Part shown: one piece after another, positions 51,061 to 58,554 of the stretch
Position numbering within the stretch: position 1 is the stretch's first letter
Layout: each line of letters opens with the position of its first letter
From: Chloroflexota bacterium
GTDB lineage: Bacteria; Chloroflexota; Anaerolineae; B4-G1; SLSP01
Length of the DNA: 64,000 nucleotides
Reading direction: 5' to 3'
NCBI GenBank assembly: GCA_019873645.1
Contig: JAIOAX010000003.1
Coordinates: 182,876 to 246,875 of the forward strand
Translations under genes and position numbers: made by a program
The notes under the pieces: generated by a model
Told to the model about the DNA's origin: nothing
Databases searched by the model: none
What the model saw: the letters and a program-made list of their open reading frames with translations, nothing else

Positions 51061-51390
51061 ATGACTACTATTGCTCTGGAAAAAGAGTGGGTTGAAACAG
51101 CACAGCTTTTTGGTGAAGCTAGAAATATTATAAAAGAGGCACTGCGTGCTTATGCCATCCAACAATGCCAACAACGGCTCGATGAAGCCAGAGCCAAAAT
51201 TGCCGTCTACAGGCGTAAGTATAACCATGACTATGAAACATTCAAACACGCCATTCAAACAAATGAACGTTTTTTAAGAGAAGTCGAGGCGCAAAATCCT
51301 ATGTGGGAACAGGTTGCGATGGAATGGGAATACTGGCTTGAGGAGCAACAAACGTGGCGCAACCGACTCGAGACCATTATGCAGCGTTGA
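51061..51390 (+). CDS. Small helical protein upstream of a TumE-like gene
   Basis: 109 residues, almost entirely charged helix (QQCQQRLDEARAKIAVYRRKYNHDYETFKHAIQ), coiled-coil-like. Its 3' end overlaps the next gene by 37 bases, so the two are translationally coupled in toxin-antitoxin style. It has no helix-turn-helix, unlike characterised TumA antitoxins. No family is recognised; an antitoxin role is inferred from position only. G+C is low relative to neighbours. Confidence 0.55.
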   Translation: MTTIALEKEWVETAQLFGEARNIIKEALRAYAIQQCQQRLDEARAKIAVYRRKYNHDYETFKHAIQTNERFLREVEAQNPMWEQVAMEWEYWLEEQQTWRNRLETIMQR

Positions 51391-51770
51391 CAGCGCGAGT
51401 TGCTGCGCATCTCGCCACACTCAATTTTCAGCGTCTCGAATATAATCCACAGCGCACGCTTTGGGAAGTTCACGGTACGTTGGGTAAATACAGCATCCGC
51501 CTTAAAGAAATCCACAGCCCTCGAGGCCGCATGTATTCGTTCTATGTCATCTACAGCGGCAATGTGATTATAGGTTTCGATAACTACCCTGATCGGCAAG
51601 CCTTATACGCAAAATACCAGGAGGCATTTACTTCTCACCTTGACGAGTTAATTCCACACAAACATACGACCGGCAAAGCAGCTCTGGAACTCACCGAAGC
51701 GATGACGGCTGATATGTTCCACGACTATCTGCGTAACGAAATATCCCAAACACAAAAGGAGCTACGATGA
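51354..51770 (+). CDS. TumE/DUF6516-like protein
   Basis: 138 residues from a GTG at 51354. The arrangement of a beta sheet with [35 protein letters not shown], then [18 protein letters not shown], matches the DUF6516/TumE pattern (sheet, 'FDN' turn, 'PHHKH' helix start). TumE proteins are toxins of a recently named TA family. The gene overlaps its upstream partner by 37 bases and rfbA by 4 bases (ATGA), so a TA-like unit is translationally linked to a nucleotide-sugar gene. Confidence 0.65.
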   Translation: MAQPTRDHYAALTARVAAHLATLNFQRLEYNPQRTLWEVHGTLGKYSIRLKEIHSPRGRMYSFYVIYSGNVIIGFDNYPDRQALYAKYQEAFTSHLDELIPHKHTTGKAALELTEAMTADMFHDYLRNEISQTQKELR

Positions 51771-52657
51771 AAGGTATCATTCTCTCCGGCGGACTGGGAA
51801 CACGCCTCTATCCCCTCACCGTTTCCCTGTCCAAGCAAATCCTGCCCATCTTTGACAAGCCGATGATCTACTACCCGCTCTCGGTATTGATGCTCGCCGA
51901 CATCCGCGAATTCCTCATCATCTCCACGCCTCAGCACCTGGAGCTCTACGAGAAGCTCTTCGGCGACGGATCGCGGCTGGGACTGGATATCCAGTATGCC
52001 GCGCAACCTCACCCTGGCGGCATCGCGCAGGCGTTCCTCATCGGTGAAGAATTCATCGGCGGACAGCCCTGCGCGCTCATCCTCGGCGACAACTTCCTCT
52101 ACGGGCACGGCCTCTCTGACCTGATGCAAGAAGCCGGGCGGCTCACCGACGGCGGCATGGTCTTCGCCTACTACGTGCAGGACCCGCAACGCTACGGCGT
52201 CGTCGAATTTGACGAAAACCTGAACGCCCTGAGCATCGAGGAGAAACCTCAACAGCCCAAGTCGAACTACGCCGTCACCGGCATCTATTTCTACGATCAA
52301 CACGTGGTTGAAATCACCAAAGGTCTTAAACCCTCCGCGCGCGGGGAGCTGGAGATCACCGATGTCAACAAAGAGTACCTGCGGCGCGGGCAGCTCAAAG
52401 TGCGCATCTTCGGGCGCGGCTTTGCCTGGCTGGACACCGGCACCCATGAGAGCTTACTGGAGGCCAGCGATTTCGTACAGACCATCGAGCACCGGCAGGG
52501 TCTCAAGATCGGCTGCATCGAGGAAATCGCCTACCGCAAGGGCTACATCGGCCCCCAAGAACTGCTGAAGATTGCCGACTACTCCAAGGATAACCCGTAT
52601 TGTCTCTACCTGCGCGAGTTAGCACAACAGCCCCAGACGATGATTGTGGATCCGTAG
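51767..52657 (+). CDS. rfbA: Glucose-1-phosphate thymidylyltransferase
   Basis: 296 residues, full RmlA/RfbA length. Signature segments in order: [11 protein letters not shown] (nucleotide loop), [57 protein letters not shown] and [16 protein letters not shown]. It makes dTDP-glucose, the first step to dTDP-rhamnose and related surface sugars. No rfbB/C/D genes are nearby, which is unusual. The ATG overlaps the TGA of the TumE-like gene (ATGA). Confidence 0.94.
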   Translation: MKGIILSGGLGTRLYPLTVSLSKQILPIFDKPMIYYPLSVLMLADIREFLIISTPQHLELYEKLFGDGSRLGLDIQYAAQPHPGGIAQAFLIGEEFIGGQPCALILGDNFLYGHGLSDLMQEAGRLTDGGMVFAYYVQDPQRYGVVEFDENLNALSIEEKPQQPKSNYAVTGIYFYDQHVVEITKGLKPSARGELEITDVNKEYLRRGQLKVRIFGRGFAWLDTGTHESLLEASDFVQTIEHRQGLKIGCIEEIAYRKGYIGPQELLKIADYSKDNPYCLYLRELAQQPQTMIVDP

Positions 52658-52663
52658 GAGAAC

Positions 52664-52687
52664 AACCAGCAACCAGCAACCAGCAAC
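52664..52687 (+). repeat. aaccagc heptamer array after rfbA
   Basis: Three aaccagc units (52664-52684) then aac and gagg, between the rfbA stop and the next start. Confidence 0.8.
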
Positions 52688-52699
52688 GAGGTATAAGGA

Positions 52700-53488
52700 A
52701 TGGCACATCCAAAATTGACCGCACAATTGTACACCGTTCGGGATTTCTGTAAGACGCGCGAGGATTTCGACGCCAGCCTGAAGAAAATCCGCGACATCGG
52801 CTATACCGCCGTGCAGGTTTCGGGCATCGGACCGATTCCACACGCGGACGTGAAAGCCATCGCCGACCAATACGGCCTCAAGATCGTCATCACGCACGTG
52901 GGCTTTGACTATCTGCAAAACGACATTGAAGCGGCCATCGCGCAGCACAAACTGTGGGACTGTCCCAATGTCGCCGTCGGCAGCATGCCGCCGCGTTACT
53001 ACGAAATGGGCGAGGCGGGCTTCCATCAATTCGCCAAAGATGCCACCGCCATCGGCAAGCAACTGGCCGACGCCGGGCTGACCTTCAGCTACCACAACCA
53101 CAGCTTCGAGTTCGTGCACTACGGCAAGCGCACCGGGCTGGACATCATCTACGAAGAAAGCGATCCGCGCTATCTGCAGGCCGAAATTGACACGTACTGG
53201 ATCCAGCACGGCGGCGGCGATGTCGTCGCGTGGATCGCGCGCATGAAGAACCGCATGCCGGTCATCCACTTCAAAGATATGGTCATCGTCAGAGGTGAGC
53301 AGATGTGGACCAGCCAGCAAATCATGGCCGAGATCGGCGAAGGCAATCTCAACTGGCCGCGCATCCTCGCCGCCTGTCAGGAAGCCAATGTCGAATGGTA
53401 TGCCGTGGAACAAGATCGCTGCCAGCGGGACCCGTTCGAGAGCCTCAAGATCAGCTACGACAACCTGCGCGCGATGGGCGTAGAATAG
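52700..53488 (+). CDS. Sugar phosphate isomerase/epimerase-like protein (xylose isomerase-like barrel)
   Basis: 262 residues, TIM barrel of the AP_endonuc_2 family. The N-terminal KLTAQLYTVRDFCKTREDFDASL is characteristic. Metal-site residues are spread as expected: Glu in FSYHNHSFEF, Glu/Asp in LQAEIDTYWI, His and Asp in VIHFKDM, Glu in EIGEGNLNW and WYAVEQDRC. Members isomerise or epimerise sugars and inositols. It fits the sugar theme, but the substrate is unknown. Confidence 0.85.
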   Translation: MAHPKLTAQLYTVRDFCKTREDFDASLKKIRDIGYTAVQVSGIGPIPHADVKAIADQYGLKIVITHVGFDYLQNDIEAAIAQHKLWDCPNVAVGSMPPRYYEMGEAGFHQFAKDATAIGKQLADAGLTFSYHNHSFEFVHYGKRTGLDIIYEESDPRYLQAEIDTYWIQHGGGDVVAWIARMKNRMPVIHFKDMVIVRGEQMWTSQQIMAEIGEGNLNWPRILAACQEANVEWYAVEQDRCQRDPFESLKISYDNLRAMGVE

Positions 53489-53506
53489 CAGAAAGGAAAA
53501 CTTCCT

Positions 53507-54730
53507 ATGGACAACAACGTTTTCGAGAGCGCCGGCTTTTCACCTGCGCGCCTCACTCGCATCAACACCCTGATGCAACGCTACGTGGACGATGGCAAGA
53601 TCGCCGGTATCATCGCCACCGTCGCGCGGCGCGGGCACACTGTCTATCTGGAAAAGTTCGGTATGATGGACATCGAAGCAGGCAAGCCGATGCAGTTCGA
53701 TGCCCTCTTTCGCATCGCCTCGATGACCAAGCCCATCACCAGTGTCGCCATCATGACGCTGTACGAGGAAGGTTATTTTCACCTGAACACGCCTGTTGCG
53801 GAATTCATCCCCGGCTTCAAAGAGGCTAAAGTCTTTGTGGGCGAAGGCCATAACGAGAGCTATTACTGGACCGACCTCGAACGCCCGATCACCTTCCGGC
53901 ATCTATTCACCCACACGGCGGGGTTGAGCTACGGATGGAACGCGGAAGACCCCGTGGACCGTCAGTACCAAAAAGCGCAACGGGAATCCGGTCTGGATAT
54001 GGGAAAGGCAACCGTCAAAGACCTGGTAGAAGTGCTCACCACCCTGCCGCTGGCCTTCCAACCGGGAACAAAGTGGCGTTATAGCTATGCCATTGATGTA
54101 CTCGGCCACATCATCGAGATCATCTCCGGCAAACCGCTGGACGTGTTCCTCAAGGAGCGCCTCTTCGAACCGCTGGGGATGGTGGATACGGATTTCTACG
54201 TCCCGCCGGATAAAGCCGACCGGCTTTGCGCGCTCTACGGCCATCCCGACAACGCCCCCACCCTGCAACGCATCGAATCGCCTATGCCCGGTCAGATTTT
54301 CCAGAAGCCTTCTTTCCTTTCGGGTGGCGGCGGACTGGTTTCCACCGTCCACGACTACGCGCGCTTCGCGCAGATGCTCGTCAACGGCGGTGAATTGGAC
54401 GGCGAACGCATCCTCAGCCCCACCACCGTCGCCCTGTACAGCATCAATCACATGCCCGAAGCCGCGCTGCCTTATGGCTTCGCTTATGGCGAGGACCTCT
54501 ACCATTGGGGCTACGGCTACAGCCTGGGGACGCGCGTGCTGATGGATGTCTCCAAGAGCGGCCTCGCCGGTTCCGTCGGCGAGTTCGGGTGGGATGGCGC
54601 GTTCAGCACCTACTTCTGGGTTGATCCCAAAGAGGCGCTCTACGGCCTGATGATGCTGCAACACTCGCCCAACGCCTATTACCCAATTGCGCCACAGTTC
54701 AAGCAGTTAACGTATCAGGCAATCGTGTAA
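53507..54730 (+). CDS. Serine hydrolase of the beta-lactamase (class C / esterase) family
   Basis: 407 residues, no signal peptide, so probably cytoplasmic. The active-site SxxK is SMTK in FRIASMTKPITSVA. The second motif is YSY in WRYSYAIDVLGHIIE in place of YxN, followed by the usual HTAGLSYG helix region and a Gly-rich stretch LSGGGGLVST. Family members are esterases or DD-peptidase-like enzymes more often than true beta-lactamases. It is followed by an intrinsic terminator. Confidence 0.85.
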   Translation: MDNNVFESAGFSPARLTRINTLMQRYVDDGKIAGIIATVARRGHTVYLEKFGMMDIEAGKPMQFDALFRIASMTKPITSVAIMTLYEEGYFHLNTPVAEFIPGFKEAKVFVGEGHNESYYWTDLERPITFRHLFTHTAGLSYGWNAEDPVDRQYQKAQRESGLDMGKATVKDLVEVLTTLPLAFQPGTKWRYSYAIDVLGHIIEIISGKPLDVFLKERLFEPLGMVDTDFYVPPDKADRLCALYGHPDNAPTLQRIESPMPGQIFQKPSFLSGGGGLVSTVHDYARFAQMLVNGGELDGERILSPTTVALYSINHMPEAALPYGFAYGEDLYHWGYGYSLGTRVLMDVSKSGLAGSVGEFGWDGAFSTYFWVDPKEALYGLMMLQHSPNAYYPIAPQFKQLTYQAIV

Positions 54731-54735
54731 AGATC

Positions 54736-54771
54736 AAACCTGACAGGTCTCGGAAGACCTGTCAGGTTTTT
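54736..54771 (+). terminator. Intrinsic terminator built from the cctgacagg palindrome
   Basis: aaacctgacaggtct (54736-54750) pairs with agacctgtcaggttt (54755-54769), followed by T residues to 54771, 5 bases after the hydrolase stop. Confidence 0.85.
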
Positions 54772-54783
54772 CAAGGAGCGTTA

Positions 54784-55962
54784 ATGTTCACCATCGGTGC
54801 ATTCGCCACCATTTTCGACGATTTGGGGCGTGTACTGCTGTGCCACCGCCGTGACATCGACATGTGGAATCTGCCCGGCGGCGGCATGGAAAGCAGCGAG
54901 TTGCCCACGGATGCCGTTATCCGCGAAGTGAAAGAAGAAACTGGATTGGATGTCGCCGTCGGGCGGCTCGTCGGCGTCTATGGAAAGCCAGACCGAGACG
55001 ATGTGGTCTTCGCGTTTGCGTGCGACGTTATCGGCGGGCAATTGACCACGACCGACGAATCCGACGGCTGCCAGTATTTCGCGCTGGACGACATCCCGTT
55101 CAACACCAACCCCAAGCAGATTGAGCGCATATACGATGCCATCAATGCAGGTAACCAACCACTTTTCAAATCGCAAGAGGGGCCGGCGACGCGAGAATGG
55201 TTGCCCGTACAGCGCAAATACGCTGCCCAACTGCAGAAGATTTTCGAGATTCACACGCAAATAGCGGACATTCACCCGCTCCTGGCGCACGTCTTCCCGG
55301 TCGCCATTGCCGATGCAGATCAGCTCCTCATCTTCGATGTGGATGCCTCCGGGAAACGCTACACCTTTACCAAACAAGCGCCGACGTCCATGCCGATTCC
55401 CCAGGGCGTGCGCGCCGCATTCCCGTTGGAATGTTACGGGAACAAACCGGCCTGTGTCGTCACCGCCGATGTCTTCGACACGCTGGATGGCTACGTCACC
55501 ATCTTCCACGAGTTCGTCCATTGCTACCAGTACCAGACGTGCGAACAGAACCTGAAAGCCACGCTAAACATCGCCCGGCAGTCGCAAGCCGCCAACGACT
55601 TTATGTGGGAGATCACTTACCCGTTCCCCTACACCGCCCCGGAATTCGTGGAGACATACGCGGCCTTCCTCGACGCCGCAGCTCGCCGACAGCATGAGCT
55701 TGTCCGCGAGTACCGCACGCGGCTACGCAACAACTTGCGCGCCGAGGACTTCGAGTATATGATCTGGCAGGAGTGGAAAGAAGGTTTCGCGCGTTACATT
55801 GAGAACCGCATCCAACAGCGCCTCGATCTTGCCGAGAACCACGGCGGCGCAGAGCCACCTTTCAGCCGCGTCACCTTCTACGAGGGCGGCGCGCGTCTGG
55901 TCGCCTCCCAACCCGAACTGGCCGGAGATATCGAAGCGCTATTTCACTGGATTGAAAAATAA
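54784..55962 (+). CDS. NUDIX hydrolase fused to a HEXXH metallopeptidase-like domain
   Basis: 392 residues. Residues 1-140 are a NUDIX domain with the complete box G33-x5-E39-x7-R47-E48-x2-E51-E52-x-G54, expected to hydrolyse a nucleoside diphosphate derivative. About residues 150-392 form a second domain with H242-E243-F-V-H246 in TIFHEFVHCYQYQT and a candidate third zinc ligand E333 in KEGFARYIE, the layout of gluzincin peptidases. No signal peptide or transmembrane helix. I know of no common protein with this pairing. A plausible reading is a damage or signal nucleotide sensor joined to a protease, but this is inference. Confidence 0.8.
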   Translation: MFTIGAFATIFDDLGRVLLCHRRDIDMWNLPGGGMESSELPTDAVIREVKEETGLDVAVGRLVGVYGKPDRDDVVFAFACDVIGGQLTTTDESDGCQYFALDDIPFNTNPKQIERIYDAINAGNQPLFKSQEGPATREWLPVQRKYAAQLQKIFEIHTQIADIHPLLAHVFPVAIADADQLLIFDVDASGKRYTFTKQAPTSMPIPQGVRAAFPLECYGNKPACVVTADVFDTLDGYVTIFHEFVHCYQYQTCEQNLKATLNIARQSQAANDFMWEITYPFPYTAPEFVETYAAFLDAAARRQHELVREYRTRLRNNLRAEDFEYMIWQEWKEGFARYIENRIQQRLDLAENHGGAEPPFSRVTFYEGGARLVASQPELAGDIEALFHWIEK

Positions 55963-55987
55963 CCCGGTTAGATTCAATGAAGGTCAT

Positions 55988-57478
55988 ATGGAAAACCGAC
56001 TGAGCCGGAAGGCGCTGAAGCTGCTGTGCTCGCCGCTGTCATTGAGCGCCATAGCCGTGCTGCTGGTCAACGATCACCTCCTGCGGCGCTTTTGGCCCTC
56101 GTGGATCACGGGCAAGCTGGGCGATTTCGCGTGGCTGTTGTTCTTCCCCTTCGCGCTGGCGTGGGGATGGGCGCTCGTCCTGCCACGACGCGAGCGCCTG
56201 GTGCGGGGACTGGCGTTCGGGATGACCGGCGGTGTCTTTGCACTGGCGAAGACGGTACCGGTGTGCCATGCCTTCGTCGTCCGCGCAGCAGAATGGGTGT
56301 TGAGACAACCGGTCGTATGGGTACGCGATCCGTCAGATTTGGTGGCGCTGGTATCCCTGGCGGTGGCATGGCTGCTGTGGGAAAAGCTACCAGACGTGAA
56401 AATTCCCATCGCGTCCCGCCGAAACATCCCCATACAATGGGAGCGCCTGGCGTTGGCCGCGGCGGCATTACTGACCGTAGCGAACTCGGCCGGGCCGCCT
56501 GCAATCGGCATTGAACACCTCGCGTACAGAGAAGGCAGCCTTTACGGCCTGGGGCGATATGTCGGGAGTCACGGCTACATAAGCCACGACGGCGGGTTCA
56601 CATGGACAAGGCTAAAAACGAAGTATGACACAGGGGAAACCGCCTACAGTGAGGACGGACAAACGTGGATCAACGTGGCAGAACTGTGCCCGGCGTGCGC
56701 CAGAACTGAAGTAGATCTCACAGCGCACATCCTGGACGTGAATGGCACAGTCCAATATCGCTACGCCTCAGGTAAGCCCATCGAACGCTCAGAAGATGGT
56801 GGCATAACGTGGCAGAAAGTGTTCACGCGCCAGAGCAGCCCGGCAGACAAGACTTATTACGAACGGACATACCCGAACTACAAATTCTACCCCGGCCCGC
56901 TAGATGCGGTTGCCGATCCCCAGACGGGCAACGTCATTTTCGCTATGGGCGCCGAGGGTGTGCTGGTGCGGACGCCGGATGACACATGGACGTGGGTCGA
57001 GGTAGAACTGGCGCGCCGGGCAGAGATACGGCGCGGTGAGGGATTGTGGCTCATTCTGCAAGGAGAACTGTTGCTGGCAGCCGGTTTCGGGCTACTGGTG
57101 ATCATGACCCTGCTGGCGCGCTGGCGGCGTGGTCTGGTGCGGAAAAGCTTCCTGACGCTGTACTGGATTCTGTGGGGGATGAATGTCGTCCTGATGCCGG
57201 AACTGCGGACCAGCTACCCCGCAGTCCTGGATATGCTATTGATGTCAGCAGGATGTATCTACCTGCTGATCCACATCGGCATTGAGTTGGCGATGACGAT
57301 CCCCAAACAAGCTACAATACGCGAAGGAAGTCAGGTAGTGCTAACGGGACTGGCAGTGGTAGCCGTATTCCTGATACCCTACATCCTGTGGGTGCTCGCA
57401 GTCATCCCCTGGTATGGACTGGCAGCCGGGCTAGGGGTAGCGTTAGGCGTAACAATCTTAGTAACCAGCAACCAGTAA
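55988..57478 (+). CDS. Polytopic membrane protein with internal Asp-box (BNR) repeats
   Basis: 496 residues from the ATG at 55988 (AAGG upstream). Longer upstream starts would overlap the previous gene. The N-terminal 170 residues hold about four transmembrane helices. A central soluble region (about 175-345) contains Asp-box repeats SHDGGFTW, SEDGQTW and SEDGGITW, as in sialidase or photosystem-stability-factor propellers. The C-terminal 140 residues hold four or five more helices. Too few Asp boxes are visible for a full seven-blade propeller. No family is known. The C-terminal VTSNQ and stop belong to a heptamer array. Confidence 0.65.
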   Translation: MENRLSRKALKLLCSPLSLSAIAVLLVNDHLLRRFWPSWITGKLGDFAWLLFFPFALAWGWALVLPRRERLVRGLAFGMTGGVFALAKTVPVCHAFVVRAAEWVLRQPVVWVRDPSDLVALVSLAVAWLLWEKLPDVKIPIASRRNIPIQWERLALAAAALLTVANSAGPPAIGIEHLAYREGSLYGLGRYVGSHGYISHDGGFTWTRLKTKYDTGETAYSEDGQTWINVAELCPACARTEVDLTAHILDVNGTVQYRYASGKPIERSEDGGITWQKVFTRQSSPADKTYYERTYPNYKFYPGPLDAVADPQTGNVIFAMGAEGVLVRTPDDTWTWVEVELARRAEIRRGEGLWLILQGELLLAAGFGLLVIMTLLARWRRGLVRKSFLTLYWILWGMNVVLMPELRTSYPAVLDMLLMSAGCIYLLIHIGIELAMTIPKQATIREGSQVVLTGLAVVAVFLIPYILWVLAVIPWYGLAAGLGVALGVTILVTSNQ

Positions 57479-57525
57479 CCAGCAACCAACAACCAGCAAC
57501 CAACAACCAGCAACCAGCAACCAGT
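57463..57525 (+). repeat. Nine-unit aaccagc/aaccagt heptamer array
   Basis: Nine 7-bp units, 57463-57525 (aaccagc, aaccagt, aaccagc, aaccaac, aaccagc, aaccaac, aaccagc, aaccagc, aaccagt). It begins in the coding sequence, supplies the TAA at 57476-57478 and ends 3 bases before the AAGGAGG of the next gene. Confidence 0.92.
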
Positions 57526-57539
57526 AACAAGGAGGAATT

Positions 57540-58451
57540 ATGGAAACCCGCATCTTTGGCAACACCGGCCTGACCGTCAGCCGTCTGGGGATTGGACTGG
57601 CGGAAATCGGCTTTCATTTGACGCTGGAAGAGATCAACACAGCGTCGAACGTGCTCAACACCGCGCTCGACGCAGGCATCAATTTTCTGGACACTGCCGC
57701 CTGCTACGACATCAGCGAAGAGTTGATCGGGCGCACCATTGCCCACCGCCGCGACGAGTACGTGCTGGCGACCAAAGCCGGGCACGTCACCGGCGGCTAT
57801 GTCGGCGAACCCTGGACCGCGCAGACCGTGCGCGACAGCATTGACCGCAGCCTGGTGCGGATGAAGACCGATCATCTCGACCTGGTGCAACTGCACTCCT
57901 GCGGCGTGGATGTCCTGGAGCGCGGTGAAGTGATCGAAGTGCTGCAACAAGCCAAACAGGCCGGCAAAACGCGCTTCATCGGCTACAGCGGCGACAACGA
58001 GGCCGCGCTGTGGGCCGTCGAAAGCGGCCTCTTCGACACCCTGCAAACCAGCTTCAACCTGGTGGATCAGAACGCACGGCTGTATCTCTTCGGCCCGGCG
58101 AAAGCGCGCGGCATGGGCATCATCTGCAAACGGCCCATCGCCAACGGCGCGTGGGGCGCACCCCAAGCGCCCAGTGACTACGCCGCCGAATACTTCGCGC
58201 GTGCGCAGAAGATGCTGGCCCTGGGGCCGATCCCTGGCGCGCCGGAAAATCCCATCCTGCTGGCACTCGGCTTTGCCTTCGCGCATGAAGAGGCGGACAT
58301 CTTCATCGTCGGTACGCGCAACCCGAAGCATCTCCAGGCCAACCTCGCGATGGTCAACACCCAACTGCCCATTGCGTCAGAAGCCGTCGTCGAACTCCGG
58401 CGCCGCTTTGAGCTGCTCGCCGACAGCCCAGACTGGTCGCAGCGCGAGTAA
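57540..58451 (+). CDS. Aldo/keto reductase
   Basis: 303 residues, start after AAGGAGG. Catalytic positions: Asp and Tyr in FLDTAACYDISEEL, Lys in VLATKAGH, His in LVQLHSCG. The C-terminal IVGTRNPKHLQANL is the cofactor-binding part. A short AKR of the subgroup abundant in Chloroflexi and actinobacteria sugar loci. Substrate unknown; a second and third AKR are at 45272 and 60480. Confidence 0.87.
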   Translation: METRIFGNTGLTVSRLGIGLAEIGFHLTLEEINTASNVLNTALDAGINFLDTAACYDISEELIGRTIAHRRDEYVLATKAGHVTGGYVGEPWTAQTVRDSIDRSLVRMKTDHLDLVQLHSCGVDVLERGEVIEVLQQAKQAGKTRFIGYSGDNEAALWAVESGLFDTLQTSFNLVDQNARLYLFGPAKARGMGIICKRPIANGAWGAPQAPSDYAAEYFARAQKMLALGPIPGAPENPILLALGFAFAHEEADIFIVGTRNPKHLQANLAMVNTQLPIASEAVVELRRRFELLADSPDWSQRE

Positions 58452-58456
58452 ACTTT

Positions 58457-58536
58457 CAATCAGCAGATTAAGCGGATTTAGCAGATTAAGAATATGTCAA
58501 TCTGTAAAATCTGCTTAATCTGCTCAATCTGCTGAC
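58457..58536. repeat. agcagattaag / cttaatctgct inverted repeats
   Basis: cagcagattaag and tagcagattaag in the first half, cttaatctgctcaatctgctg in the second half. An imperfect long inverted repeat between an AKR gene and the S9 peptidase gene. Confidence 0.7.
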
Positions 58537-58554
58537 CCCAATAAGGAACACAAT

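Noticed and set aside
57463..57525. CRISPR array candidate
   Set aside because: Units are 7 bp with no unique spacers of 30-40 bp. The same applies to the other heptamer arrays and the 27-bp repeat pair at 16188; no cas genes are present.
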